Shown piece by piece: positions 42,821 through 54,059 of a DNA stretch of 64,000 nt. Both the position numbers and the translations under genes were made by a program. The DNA comes from Lepidodermella squamata (lineage: Eukaryota; Gastrotricha). The stretch covers positions 1,178,001 to 1,242,000 of the forward strand of contig JBLDXI010000015.1 in the NCBI GenBank assembly GCA_047495785.1, in the 5' to 3' direction. Each line of letters begins with the position of its first letter. Within the stretch, counting starts at the first letter, position 1. Under the pieces are notes generated by a model. The model saw only the letters and a list, made by a program, of their open reading frames with translations. It did no database searches and had not been told where the DNA came from.

Positions 42821-45316
42821 ATGAAATTTGGAACTTTGTGGACGTTTCTCATCGCCATCATGAGCAGTGTATCGGTGGCTCGGTCGAATATATTTGAATA
42901 CGTTATTGCTCAGAGTGATTCGACCGAAAATGCGACGCTCTCCACGCCAATGCCTAATTTCATCACGTCGAGGAATTTCGGCCGTGGCTCGTCGAAGAGG
43001 CAGGTTATCTCTATTCTAGCATTAATAAGCTACACCGGGCAAGTACCAAGTGGCGTCGCCTTAACAAAATCAATGGAACTGGCATTGGACCGTCTTCGAA
43101 GTCTCCCGAACTGGCTCCGCGGTTACGAGCTGATCATCGAGACTATCAATGACCAGTGTTTGGATGATCTTGTTATCCGCAAATTCACGGAAAGAGCAGA
43201 TTCGAAAGGCTATAAAGGCATTATACCGCTTCCTATTGTGATCGGAAGTTTGTGTTCTGCTCAAGGTCAATTATCACTGGCTCAGATGGTTAAACATTAC
43301 GATTGGGTTGCAATCAATGTCCTCCAACAGTCGATGGAACTGTTTCAAGACCGGACGAAGTATTCTAACTTTTTCGCACTAGCTGAGCCATCCGAAATAC
43401 CCGTCCTCGCGCTAATCCACACGGCCGAGAAAATCGGTTGGCGAAAGGTTGCTATCATAAGTGAAATAGATTCATTCTGGAACCGTATCGAACGGTATGC
43501 GATTAACCAACTTGAACAGCGAAATATAACCATAACATGGTACGGAAAAGTTCAGTACAAGTCCGTAGATGACGAGGAGTGGATGGAAGCTTTTACTGAA
43601 ATGGCAAGATATCATCCGAGGGTGATTTTCGTAGGAGGGAGCTCCAGCATCAGCATGGCTTGTTGGCTCTATAAGTTCGGATTTTATGGCCCGAATTATG
43701 TGATTTTATACCCAGGCTGGACTAGACCAAGCCCATCCGCTGAAATACCGTCCTTCATAAAATCATGGTGCACCATAGAAAACGTAGTGGCAGTGATTAG
43801 GTCCATGGTCACAGCAGGTTTATCGAGTGTTTTCAACGACTTCCGTGACTCAACTGGACTGTCGAAGCCTGAGATGGTGAATGCGGTTTCATCTAGGATC
43901 GTCAAACCAGAGAGTCTTATTGGCGCTATCAATCTTCACGGGTCAAATATGTACGATTTGGCTTTGTTCACTGGCTTTCTCGTCAATTCGACTGTAGCTG
44001 TGTCTGAGTCAAGTGAGCTTTGCTATACAATCGTTTGAAAATCATGAATAACATTCATTTTAGAGAATTTATCATTGGTAGAGATGGTTTCTGATAATGG
44101 AAAATTCTCAGCGGTTGATATAATCAAAGAAGCGCTGTTTACTATGCAGAAGGTTTACGGCCAATTGGGCGAGTTTCAATTCGATGCGAAGACACAATAT
44201 AACTCAAAAGGGCATAGCACATTCAAAATAGCTCAGGCTGATGTTGTGAATGGGCGAGAGGAGCTTTCGATAGGTGGAACGTTCCGCATTAGTCAAACTC
44301 CTCCGCTCGATCTTTGGCCTGGCAAGCTACGATGGAGAACCAAAGATGGAGCACCTCCCAAGGATAGAGTAACTTTCGTTGATATTGAAGTCCCTCTCAT
44401 ACCAGCCCACACTACTGGTATTCTCACAGCTGTTGGAGCAATCGAGATATTAGCGATTATTACAGCAATAGCCGTTGTAGTGGTCAAACACAAGCTAGGG
44501 GCTTCCTCGAGATTCAAAATCAGTAAGCTTGATTCGCTGCGATTTCTTGGAAATTCTCTAATATCGAGTCAAGTTTTCGCTTTACCAATCGGCGTTATCG
44601 GAGGACAGATTACCGAGAAATGTAACGCTTTATCTGCGCTGCTGATTCTGGGAATGTCCATATCAACATTTTCTATCATCGTAAAGTTGCGTGAACAGTT
44701 TCCACCAGGCGTGTTTAACTTGAAAGGATCGCCTATGCTGTGGAGTAAATCAAAGGTCCTATTCTTCACTGCGGCCTATTTCGGGTCAATAATCGCTTTG
44801 ATGACAGCTTTTCTCGCAATATCGCCATTCGAATCCGCTAAAGTTTTCTTGAACGGCTACTTCGACAGTGAAAATATGAGTGTTTACTACCACGAGTACG
44901 TCTCCATTTGTCGATTAAGAGGTGGAATCTCGAGTTTGGCACTTGCGATTTCTGTTACAGCCCATCAATTGCTTGCGCTAAGCGTCGCCGCATACCAAGG
45001 CTTCACGATTTACAAAACTCAAAACCGAAAGTCGAACTCAGATTTGAAGAGACTGAGCTTGAGTGTCTACGTTGTTTTCATGATCATCCTTGCTGCTTTT
45101 CTGATATCTTTGACTATGAACCAGCGTAGCGTGCTTATAGTAGCTTCTGCCGCTTGCCTGATCATCTCGGCTACTAATGTCATATTACCATTCACTGGGA
45201 AGCCGCGTCTTGGTAAATTAGACACCGGTGTGGTACAGAAGGTAGCACGAGTACCGAATCGTGGATCGTTCAGGGTTCCGAAAGTACCTTCACGGCCACG
45301 ATTGACGACAGCCTGA
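42821..45316 (+). CDS. GABA-B-like class C GPCR (copy 1)
   Basis: About 814 residues in two exons, 42821-44012 and 44064-45316, with a 51-bp intron (donor GTGAGC, acceptor TTTTAG) at the same site as in copies 2 and 3. A signal peptide is followed by a periplasmic-binding-protein-type Venus flytrap domain (IEXINDQCLD-like start of the ligand cleft, VGGSSSISMACWLYKFG in lobe 2), a linker without the nine-Cys domain of mGluR/CaSR receptors, and seven TM helices from about residue 520. The missing Cys-rich domain and the GKLRWRTKDGAPPKD linker fit the GABA-B branch. The C-terminal tail is short and basic with no obvious coiled coil. Ligand unknown; key GABA-contact residues cannot be assigned by eye. 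It is part of a four-copy local expansion. Confidence 0.83.
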
Positions 45317-45639
45317 TTCATATGCGGGAGCCTGATGAGTATTTGAGGGTGGCACAACATCTTGATCGGCTGCCTGGAACAAATTTGATTCGTCTTAGTT
45401 TACATAATACCTTTATCATACTGAATAAGCGATCATTTCTCTAATATGTGTACCGAAATTTCCATAACAAGCAGCCCAATACAACTTTCAGATCCAATAA
45501 CTCTGCTTACGTCCCTTTCAACGGGATGGGAAGCGAAAAATAAAAAGGGGCAGCGTTGAGTGAAAAGACAGAGGCGAATTACTTCTTCGTAAAGGTGACG
45601 TAATCTAAGGTGCACTCCGAGCTTTCGACACATTCATTC
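45317..45639. other. Spacer downstream of receptor copy 1
   Basis: Carries the 3' flank of the receptor and no recognisable gene. Confidence 0.4.
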
Positions 45640-45830
45640 CTGCCTGATCATTTCGGCAACTGCAGCGTCTGGCAGAAGTTTGAAATAACTTTTAGTTACT
45701 AATAAGCTGGTGCTCCGTCTTGTTCAAAGATGTAAAAGTCATTTTGCTGTTCGCTGGCAGTCATTGAACTGGCCATTTGGATCGAGGCGTTTTAGAAAAA
45801 GCAGCGAAAGTATTGAGTGAAGTCTATATT
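45640..45830 (+). pseudogene. Decayed C-terminal fragment of a GABA-B-like receptor
   Basis: CTGCCTGATCATTTCGGCAA (from 45646), GTCATTTTGCTGTTCGCTGG (about 45736) and GTTTTAGAAAAAGCAGCGAA (about 45789) occur in the same order as the TM7-to-tail sequence of receptor copy 2 (about 51050-51165), with insertions and broken frame. It is a remnant of a further receptor copy between copies 1 and 2. Confidence 0.6.
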
Positions 45831-46019
45831 AATCCCATACATCTATCATAGCGTAAACCAACGTAACCAAGCTGGTAAAAATACTGTAATGCTCGAAAAT
45901 ATACGGCATACCAGTATAATATATCCCCAATTCATAATATAATACTATCACAATAAAAATAATTCGTTTCATAGCCCGTGGTAAATGTTCGAGAGATACT
46001 GTAAGCCTCCAGTGCGCAT

Positions 46020-46160
46020 AAATTCTGGATGGCTGTTCCACGCGAAAACCTTTCTTGATTCTACGCTTCGACTCGCATGGATAAATTCGTCTTTTCACGC
46101 TGCAGTTATTGCTAGCTAGCCTCTTACCACACACAGCTTGAGCCCAACATATCTGAACCA
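46020..46160 (+). pseudogene. Decayed fragment of a fucosyltransferase-like gene
   Basis: Homologous to gene A at about 38278-38405: ACGCGAAAACCTTTCTTGAT, CATGGATAAATTCGTCTTTT and CTAGCCTCTTACCACACAC correspond to its ACGCGAAGACCTTTCTGGAT, ATGGATGAACTCGTCATTTC and CTAGCCTCTTACCACAGC. Small indels destroy the frame. It lies just 3' of the receptor remnant and 500 bp from repeat-protein copy 3, in the position gene A has relative to copy 2. Confidence 0.65.
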
Positions 46161-46661
46161 GTAGATTTAGCAGGATGGATCTATAACGCTGTATAGATCG
46201 CTAATAGCTTATTTTTGTTATCAAATCGGCTGAGTTGATGTCGAAACATTTAAAGACTTTGGGTGAAATTTGCGTACTGCTATGATTGAAAAAACCTGGG
46301 TTGATCAGTGCGGAATTCCCGTTAAAATGCTCTGAGAATTCAAGTTGCAATTTGCGGCAGAATGATGTAGAACTTGATAAGAAACTGAACATTTGAATTT
46401 AGCCCCGTGGAAGTTGAATGGAAGGCGCCTATTTAACTTGGGTCAAACTTTCTCGGAAAAACTGTGATATGATGATGTTTCATTTTTATTTATCGGATGA
46501 AAAGAAACTATGTAAACACAACATAATACGACCTGCCCTTGCAACTGACACAAGTAAGGCCTTGGAAAATAATTTAGGTCAGGTGCAGAGCAAGTGTTGA
46601 CCCGAATAAAAGAGTAATAGAAAGAATCGGAAAAAGAATCGAAGTAAATAGCCGAAACTGC
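46161..46661. other. Spacer before repeat-protein copy 3
   Basis: AT-rich; may continue the decayed duplication but similarity is too weak to mark. No gene seen. Confidence 0.4.
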
Positions 46662-47306
46662 TTATGCAGAGGCGGCAGTGGTGGGCTTCTTGTGATTACG
46701 AGCCTTGGCGGAGCCAGACTGGCCCTGCTGCTGACGGGACTTGGGGGCGGCAGAGCCGGAGCCAGACTGACCCTGCTGACGAGACTTGGCAGAGCCAGAG
46801 CAAGAGCCAGACTGCTTCTGCTGACGAGACTTGGCGGCGGCAGAGCCGGAGCCAGACTGACCCTGCTGCTGACGAGATTTGGCGGCAGCGGAGCCGGACT
46901 GCTTCTGCTGACGAGACTTGGCGGCGGCAGAGCCGGAGCCAGACTGACCCTGCTGCTGCTGACGAGACTTGGCGGCAGCGGAGCCGGACTGCTTCTGCTG
47001 ACGAGACTTGGCGGCGGCAGAGCCGGAGCCAGACTGACCCTGCTGTTGCTGACGAGATGTGGCGGCAGAGCCAGACTGCTGCTGACGGGCTTCAGCTTCT
47101 TCCGCAGATTCTTCTTCCTCGGAGGATTCCTCGGAGTCGGAGTGCTCGTGGGAGTGCTCGTGGGAGTCAGAACCATGAGGAGGGGGAGGAGGAGGTCCGC
47201 GGGGTTGGCGGGCAACAGGGCCAGAGCCAGAGGCAGGGGGAGGACCCTGAGGAGCGGCCAAGACGGCGGCAACGAGAGCAGCAACCAAAGCGATGCGGAC
47301 AAACAT
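46662..47306 (-). CDS. Secreted S/Q/G/K-rich repeat protein (copy 3)
   Basis: A single exon of 214 residues, minus strand. The signal peptide and the segment through SHEHSHEHSDSEESSEEEE match copy 1 almost base for base. The repeat region alternates 13-residue SRQQKQSGSAAAK units with SRQQQ(Q)GQSGSGSAAAK units; the Cys-containing SGSCSGSAK motif, C-terminal in copies 1 and 2, has moved inside the array and is followed by two more units before the conserved KARNHKKPTTAASA tail. This re-ordering indicates unequal exchange between copies. Like its paralogues it is likely extracellular, disordered and rich in potential glycosylation sites. It has the same promoter as copies 1 and 2, so co-expression is expected. 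Confidence 0.82.
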   Translation of the reverse strand: MFVRIALVAALVAAVLAAPQGPPPASGSGPVARQPRGPPPPPPHGSDSHEHSHEHSDSEESSEEEESAEEAEARQQQSGSAATSRQQQQGQSGSGSAAAKSRQQKQSGSAAAKSRQQQQGQSGSGSAAAKSRQQKQSGSAAAKSRQQQGQSGSGSAAAKSRQQKQSGSCSGSAKSRQQGQSGSGSAAPKSRQQQGQSGSAKARNHKKPTTAASA

Positions 47307-47360
47307 CTTTAGAGTTTAGTTTTTAGTAAACTAAGTAGATTAAAAGGATAAGAAGCCGAA

Positions 47361-47402
47361 GGATAGTTGTGATTTTAGCTCTGAATTTCGCCTGCTTTTA
47401 TG
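47361..47402 (-). promoter_or_regulatory. TATA-type promoter of repeat-protein copy 3
   Basis: CATAAAAG on the minus strand at 47402-47395, in the flank shared with copies 1 and 2. Confidence 0.6.
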
Positions 47403-48703
47403 GCCAAATCTTTACGTGGGATGAGCGTTTCAGCTGCCTTCCCCCGTACTCGCGTGTTTGTTCGGCAAGGAAAGAGAACCGGGTCGATTTTGGTGCAATT
47501 TCACGAGCTGCCAATTTTTTATTGCGACAGCTGACATTTCCATGGATTTACCGTTCATTAGGTTCACGTGCATATCACGGCCGTGATGTGAGATGCTGCT
47601 GAATCAACAACAAACTACAACCTTTTTTCTAATCTCCGCTGCTGGTATGCGGAGAGAAACAACCGCGTGGGTTGATTCTGAACTAAATTCCCAATCGTCA
47701 GCATTTTTCATTTTGAACATATTTACAAGTATAACTCGATTCCGTCATGTGGAAACTTATTTCGCTCGTGTAATTTTGAAATCGTCCAAGAATAAACAGA
47801 AAATTCAAAATTTAAACACTGTCATCCAGCATGTTTTCTTCAGTGATAGGAAGCACCTGCTTTTGAGATCCTGTTACATTTCCGCGAAAAGCTAAAGTTT
47901 GAATATTCTTTAATGAAGCGTCAGAAAGTTGGACTCTGCATGCACCTAATGGAAAGTATCGTAAATTCTTTTTTTCTGTGATCCGCCGTGTCCTGTCTCA
48001 TGCTTCCCATGCGTTTTCGTAATATTCTTCTCATTGCGCTCGGAGAACATTGGGTGCGTTTCTTTATTCTGTTGAATTTTATTTTATTCTTGTTGTTTTT
48101 AAGCAAAATAAACTCGCGTGCCTCCTAACATGTGTAAAACACACCGGCTTTAAAGAAATGTAATGTATTTTTCGATTTTCTAAAACAAAAAATCAGAAAC
48201 ACGAGTTTAGAAACGCACCCATTGGTCGTAACATTGGAACAAGTAAGATACAGGTTTAAGATATAGCAGTTTTCCATGGCAGTTCCGCAGTATTAAGTTC
48301 AAGTCATAATCGAATTCTCCGTTTCTGATTTTAACCTCGCAGATTTCTTCGCGATTGTCCTGGTTTTATCGATTATGACGCTAATAAGGAATTAATTATA
48401 CGTGACTTTATTTGTCGAGACGTATATGCCGAACTTAAGTTCAAAGCGTGTGCAGTAAATAAATTAACGAACTAATTTGCAATCGAAGTTCACATTTTAT
48501 TAGCCGTCGGCTCATAGCAAATAAAATTGGACATGAATACACACCAATCAAGAGTTGTTGAGACCGTGACATCTTAATAAGCAGCTTAATTACCTAGATA
48601 GTTCACATTATGAGTTGCTGCGGAGCTTGGTACTCATCCTTTATCCGAGACATGCCGGCATGATAGTCAACTTCAAACGGAATAATACAAAGATTAAGAG
48701 AAA
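47403..48703. other. Spacer: duplicated flank and promoter of receptor copy 2, ankyrin gene absent
   Basis: To about 47990 it matches the DNA upstream of repeat-protein copy 2; from about 48360 it resembles the DNA before receptor copy 1. The secreted ankyrin gene that stands between these blocks in the first unit is missing here, so it was either lost here or inserted there. Confidence 0.5.
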
Positions 48704-51213
48704 ATGATAGTCAGACTTTACTGGATTTTACTGGATCCAACTATCATCACCTTCTTGATCGGTGTAGTAGCTGCTCAGAAGAATGTATTTCAATACGTGA
48801 TTTCGCAGAGTGATTCGAAAATAAACGCCACATCAGCCACCCCGATGTCTAATTTCATCGTCCCAAGAAATTTCGGCAATGGCGCGTCAAGGCGGCAGGT
48901 AATTTCAGTCTTAGCCTTGGTCAGTTACACCGGGCAAGTACCAAGCGGTGTCGCTCTCACGAAGTCCATGGAAGTGGCGTTGGAGCGGGTTAGAAATCTC
49001 CCAAACTGGCTCAATGGCTACGAGTTGATCATCGAAACTATAGACGATCGATGTTTGGACGATTTCGTCATCCGTAAATTCACTGAAAGAGCTGATTCGA
49101 AGGGCTATAACGGCATAATAACTCTGCCTATAGTCATCGGAAGTTTATGCTCTCCTCAAGGTCAATTGTCTCTTGCTCAGATGATCAAGCATTACGATTG
49201 GGTTGCAATCAATGTACTCCAGCAGTCGATGGAACTGTTTCAAGACCGGACGAAGTATTCTAACTTCTTTGGACTAGCTGAACCTTCTGAAATCCCTGTT
49301 CTTGCGTTGGTTCACGCAGCTGAAAAGATCGGCTGGCGGAGAGTCGCCATTATTAGTGAAATCGACTCGTTCTGGAACCGTATTGAGAGCTATGCGATTG
49401 ACCAATTCGAACAACGCAACATCTCTATTGCATGGTACGGAAAGGTTCAATACCGATCAACAAATGTCGATGAGTGGATTGAAGCATTCAGTGAAATGGC
49501 TAGGTATCATCCTAGGGTGATTTTCGTAGGAGGGAGCTCTAGTATTAGCACGGCCTGTTGGCTTTACAAGTTCGGATTTCACGGCCTGAATTTCGCTATT
49601 CTATACCCAGCCTGGACTAGACCAAGTCCTTTTGCCGAGATACCCACGTTTGTGAAACAATGGTGCACCATGGATAATGTAGTAGCAGTGATCAGGTCCA
49701 TGGTCACAGCGGGTTTATCGAGTGTTTTCAACGACTTCCGTGACTCAACTGGACTGTCGAAGCCTGAAATGGTGAATGCGGTTTCATCTAGGATCGTCAA
49801 ACCTGAGAGTCTTATTGGTGCTATCAATCTTCACGGGTCCAATATGTACGATTTAGCTTTGTTCACTGGCTTCCTCGTCAACGCGACGATAGCCGTCGCT
49901 GATTCAAGTGAGCTTTTTGAACATATTTACAATAAAATTACGAAAATATAATTTCAGAGAATTTATCTTTGGCGGAGATGGGAAATGGTGATGGGAAATT
50001 GTCACGGAGTGATTTAATCAAAGAAGCGCTGTTTAATATGCCGAAAGTTTACGGCCAATTAGGCGAGTTTCAGTTCGATGCTAAGAAGCAGTACAACTCA
50101 AAAGGCCATAGCACGTTTAAAATAGCTCAGGCTGATGTTGTGAATGGACGAGAGGAGCTTTCGATAGGTGGAACGTTCCGTATTAGTCAAACTCCTCCGC
50201 TCGATCTTTGGCCTGGCAAGCTGCGATGGAGAACCAAAGATGGAGCACCTCCCAAGGATGGTGTAACTTTCGTTGACATTGAAATCCCTCTCATACCAGC
50301 CCACACTACTGGTATTCTAACTGCAGCTGCAGTCGTTGAGATAACAGCGATTCTCATTACTCTAGCCGTCGTAGCAATCAGGCACAAGTTATTAGAGGCT
50401 GGATCCGGGTTCAAATACAATAAGCTTGATATGCTGCTTTTTCTTGGAAATTCTCTAATATCGAGTCAAGTTTTCGCTTTGCCCATGGGCGTTGTCAGAG
50501 GGAAAATTATCGAGAAATGTTCCGCTTTCTCTGCGATATTGATAGCCGGATTTTCTATCACCACCTTTTCTACCATTGTCAAGTTGCGTAAACAATTTCC
50601 ACCTGGTCTATTCAGCTTCAATGGTTCGCTTGTAGTTTGGAGTAAATCTAAGATCCTATTCACTGCATTGGCCTACTTCGGGTCAATAATCGCTTTGATG
50701 ACAGCTTTTCTCGCAATATCGCCATTCGTATCTGGCAAGGTTTTCATCAACGGCTATTTCGACATTGAAGATTTGAGTGCTTTTTACAATGAGTACGTCT
50801 TCTTGTGCCGATTCGGTAGCGGAATCTCGAGTTTGGCGTTGGCAGTTGCTGTAACGGTACACCAGTTATTTTCACTCAGCTATGCTGCTTATCAAGGTTA
50901 CAAGATTTATAAAACTCAAAGTCGAATTGCGAGTTCTGATTTGAAAAGATCGAGCCTGAGCGTCTACCTTGTGTTCATGATCATTCTGGCTGCTTTTTTG
51001 ATATCTATGACTTTGGACCAGCGGAACATGCTCGTCGTAGCTTCTGCTGCTTGCCTGATAATCTCGGCGACTAATGTCATTCTACTGTTCACTGGCAGGC
51101 GGTGTGTTGTGAAATTGGATCCGGCTGTTTTAGAAAAGGCTGCAAGAGTATCGAGTCGCAGATCATTCAGGATTGCAAAAGATCCGTCTCGGTCAAGATT
51201 ATCGACAGCCTAG
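48704..51213 (+). CDS. GABA-B-like class C GPCR (copy 2)
   Basis: About 819 residues in two exons, 48704-49907 and 49958-51213, with a 50-bp intron (donor GTGAGC, acceptor AATTTCAG) at the position used in copy 1. Signal peptide, Venus flytrap domain and seven TM helices as in copy 1, again without a Cys-rich linker. Identity to copy 1 is uneven: about 49685-49842 and about 50095-50340 are almost identical to copy 1 even at synonymous sites, whereas the signal peptide and parts of the TM region diverge more, suggesting gene conversion. The short tail ends SRSRLSTA, like SRPRLTTA in copy 1. Ligand unknown; probably pairs or acts at the plasma membrane as GABA-B relatives do, but dimer partners cannot be inferred. 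Confidence 0.83.
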
Positions 51214-51504
51214 AGAGTTCGCAACGCCAATCAAGCTCAATCTAGCAATGAGTTGAAGGAAAACTGTGGCTATATTATATAATTTGAGTATTCATCAATC
51301 AGATATATATTGTCTTACATTTCAAACCCTCACACCTTTGAGCAGCCTCACACAAGTTAAATTTTACTTATTTCACGTTATTGTTTCAGTTGCTTTGATG
51401 ATTCTCAATTCTCATAAATTAATTAATTGTATTTCAGTAGTACTTTATTGATTTCTGAAAAAACTGCATCAACTTTAGTTTTACTTTAGCGATATCGATT
51501 TAGA

Positions 51505-53235
51505 TCAAATGAAATCAATGGGAGATTTAGTCACAGTTCGACTATCCGCTAGCTTTTTAGGGCGTTGAGGATAGATAGTCTTCGGCCGCGTGCTAATCTC
51601 GAAACCAAAATTAGCACCTATACGATTGAAGCGCCTGAACTGGCACTGAATCTTCTTCAGCGATCTATCAGTTTGGCTTTTAAAATCAATTTCATTGCCA
51701 TAGCCATGCTCCATAACAATAGGCCGCTTTCTATCTAGTTCTGACGGTATAAAGCCGCAACCGAAACATTGATGCCGATAAGTTTGCTTCAAACTGTAAA
51801 CAGAAGCAAGCTCGCCGTAACCGCTGCGAGAAACGACGAGTTCATCCATGCGTGTCAGAGCGTAGAAATCTAGAAAGGTTTTCGCGTTGAAAATCCACGC
51901 GTCTTCTGTACCATTCGGCGGCTTGCGGTAGTCGGAATGGTGCGGCTTGAGCTTTCGACAAACGTCAGAGCTTGTTATCACATCCACGTCAAAATCCGAG
52001 ACTGTTTTATTGACTGATCGATATAGCGCCGTCACAAAGGATCTGCGTGTTTGGTGGATCAACTTATCGATTGTTAGAAAGATAAGAAATTTCGGCTTTG
52101 TCCCTGTCGATTCAACGGTCATTTGATCACCGATTTGCTTGGCTACCTGTTCAGCAAAGCATCGAACTTCATGAGGTCTGATGAAGAACTGTTTAGCGTC
52201 TCCGAGACGGATTTGAACTCCAATTTTAAAAGCACGGTTCCACTCGGATAGACCACCACTTCGGCTCACTATGCATTGGTAGAATAGATCGCTTAACTTC
52301 TCCGACGGTCGGGGTAGAAGAATTCGCAAAGCTGCCGAAATCATAACAGATCCATCGATATATTGTTCTTTGATGGGTTCGAGCAGCTTTTTGAAGAGTT
52401 CTGTGAATTCAGGATTGCTCATCAGGCCTTCAATAGGCGTGTATGAGTTGGCATGGAGCGAAGCATAACTGACATTTTCGTAATCCCGTTTCAGTCGCGG
52501 CGATTTAGTCATCTCATAGTAGGGAAGTTCCGATCCAAGAAAAATGTTGCGGGATGAATCAACGTGGCTGGGAAGGTGTGATATAATCGCTTCGACTCGG
52601 CTGCGATTCAATGCATCGAAAGGGAAGAAGTCGTTTAGGACATGATTACGTGTCCAGTTGATGTAGAGCGGACGGTTGAGAGCCATTGCAACGTAGAAGG
52701 CTCCTACTACCCCACGAACTCGATCAGCGAATCCACCACAAATTTCATCCCCAACACAACGATAAGCAAACACCTAAAAGCGATTCCAGGATTCGTGATG
52801 GGCACAATTGTAATTAATTGAAAAAATAACCTGTATCGCTGAGTTGCTGCTTTTGTTGAGAACATCTTGCATTGGCGCGATGTAAAATTGTTCGATGGCC
52901 GCTTTCAATTTCTCAACTTGTTCGTTCCGCACTTGCAACTCGCGCCTGTAATCAAGAAAGGTTGATGAACCGATGAACCCGGCTGATGCATTCTTCAGAA
53001 TCACATCGATCATCAATATCGAATTGTCGGCGCGATGAGCCGCAGAAGCAGAATAATCGACATCAAATGCCTTCCAGGTGCGAGAAGGGTTGAAAAGCGA
53101 CAATAAAATGCTCAAACAACAAAAGCTCGCAATACTGGCGAGTAATATTCGAAACCACAAACGCTTTGTATCATCAGCTTTGCTGTATAGTAGCATCGCC
53201 TTTATTAAACTTTTTTCCGATAAAGAAAATGACAA
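51505..53235 (-). CDS. Fucosyltransferase-like type II membrane glycosyltransferase (B)
   Basis: About 557 residues, minus strand, exons 53235-52831 and 52773-51505, with a 57-bp intron in the same position and phase as gene A. It has a longer cytosolic start than A and C, then a TM segment (about residues 28-47), the coiled-coil-like stem NEQVEKLKAAIEQFYIAP, GGFADRVRGVVGAFYVAMA, motif I-like IGVQIRLGD, PKFLIFLTIDK, and DELVVSRSGYGELAS. The usual Gly of GFGD is Ala here (GFAD). The C-terminal extension after the conserved FGFEISTRP is about 24 residues longer than in A and C. Predicted Golgi enzyme transferring fucose or a related sugar; the acceptor is unknown. Head-to-tail with copy C on the same strand. 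Confidence 0.75.
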
Positions 53236-53735
53236 CGAAAATTCAATGGACTTTCATGAATGACGTCGCTACTATGAATTCACGAAATTCAACATTATTT
53301 TCATTCATTTGAAGCGCGTGCCGCTTCATTTCCTTAATTTTAATCGGTAGCGTTATTCTTCCGTGAATGCTTTTGTCGGTTAAAAAGACGATCGAGAGCA
53401 ACCTCTCGACATTTAATAATGCCCAGTATCGACAATAACCAGCATTTCTCCAAGCAGGGGATCACTGGTTTACTGGATGGTGAAAATTCAATGAGCATAT
53501 TTTGAAAATCGTCATAGCCAACCAAAAGTCTCCGGATGATCTGTTGTTAGAATTTTTAAATGATGACTGGTGACTGCACACCATTTACCATAACATAACA
53601 TGAGTCAGATCAGATAATATAAGTTCATTTTAATCAAAAATCCTTCATCTATCGCAATAAATAATCGACAGTTCAAGCAAATTTCACAATAACGAGAATT
53701 TTTAGGCAATAATGCTGGCAGCATTATCACAGAGG
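53236..53735. other. Spacer upstream of glycosyltransferase B
   Basis: Holds the promoter region of gene B (minus strand) and no recognisable gene. Confidence 0.4.
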
Positions 53736-53924
53736 CTAAAATGGTCTGGTGAAAAACTCGAAACCAAATTTTCTACCGATGCGATTGAAGTGATCAAAGT
53801 GGCACTCGTGTTTCATTGATTTGTCAGTCACGCTGTTGAACCTGACTTCACGCACGAATGGCCGTATGAATCGAGGTTTCCAAGGAACCGACGATATATG
53901 ATCGTGTTCATGGATGCTCTTCAT
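53736..53924 (-). pseudogene. C-terminal fragment of a fucosyltransferase-like gene
   Basis: The last 45 codons (VRFNSVTDKSMKHECHFDHF and onward to the stop) correspond to the end of gene C at 54060-54190, with several substitutions; upstream homology breaks off after about 120 bases, and no catalytic part is present. It is a partial duplication lying directly 3' of gene C. Confidence 0.75.
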
Positions 53925-54059
53925 TCCCTCAAACTGCAGCCTGAAATCACGTCACACAAAGTGTAGTTGATCAGCTGATTTATTAATCAGAATCAAATCT
54001 GAGGCGTATAATTTAATTATCACAAATGTACTCAGAAGAAAAAGCAGCTAGTAGCGAGA

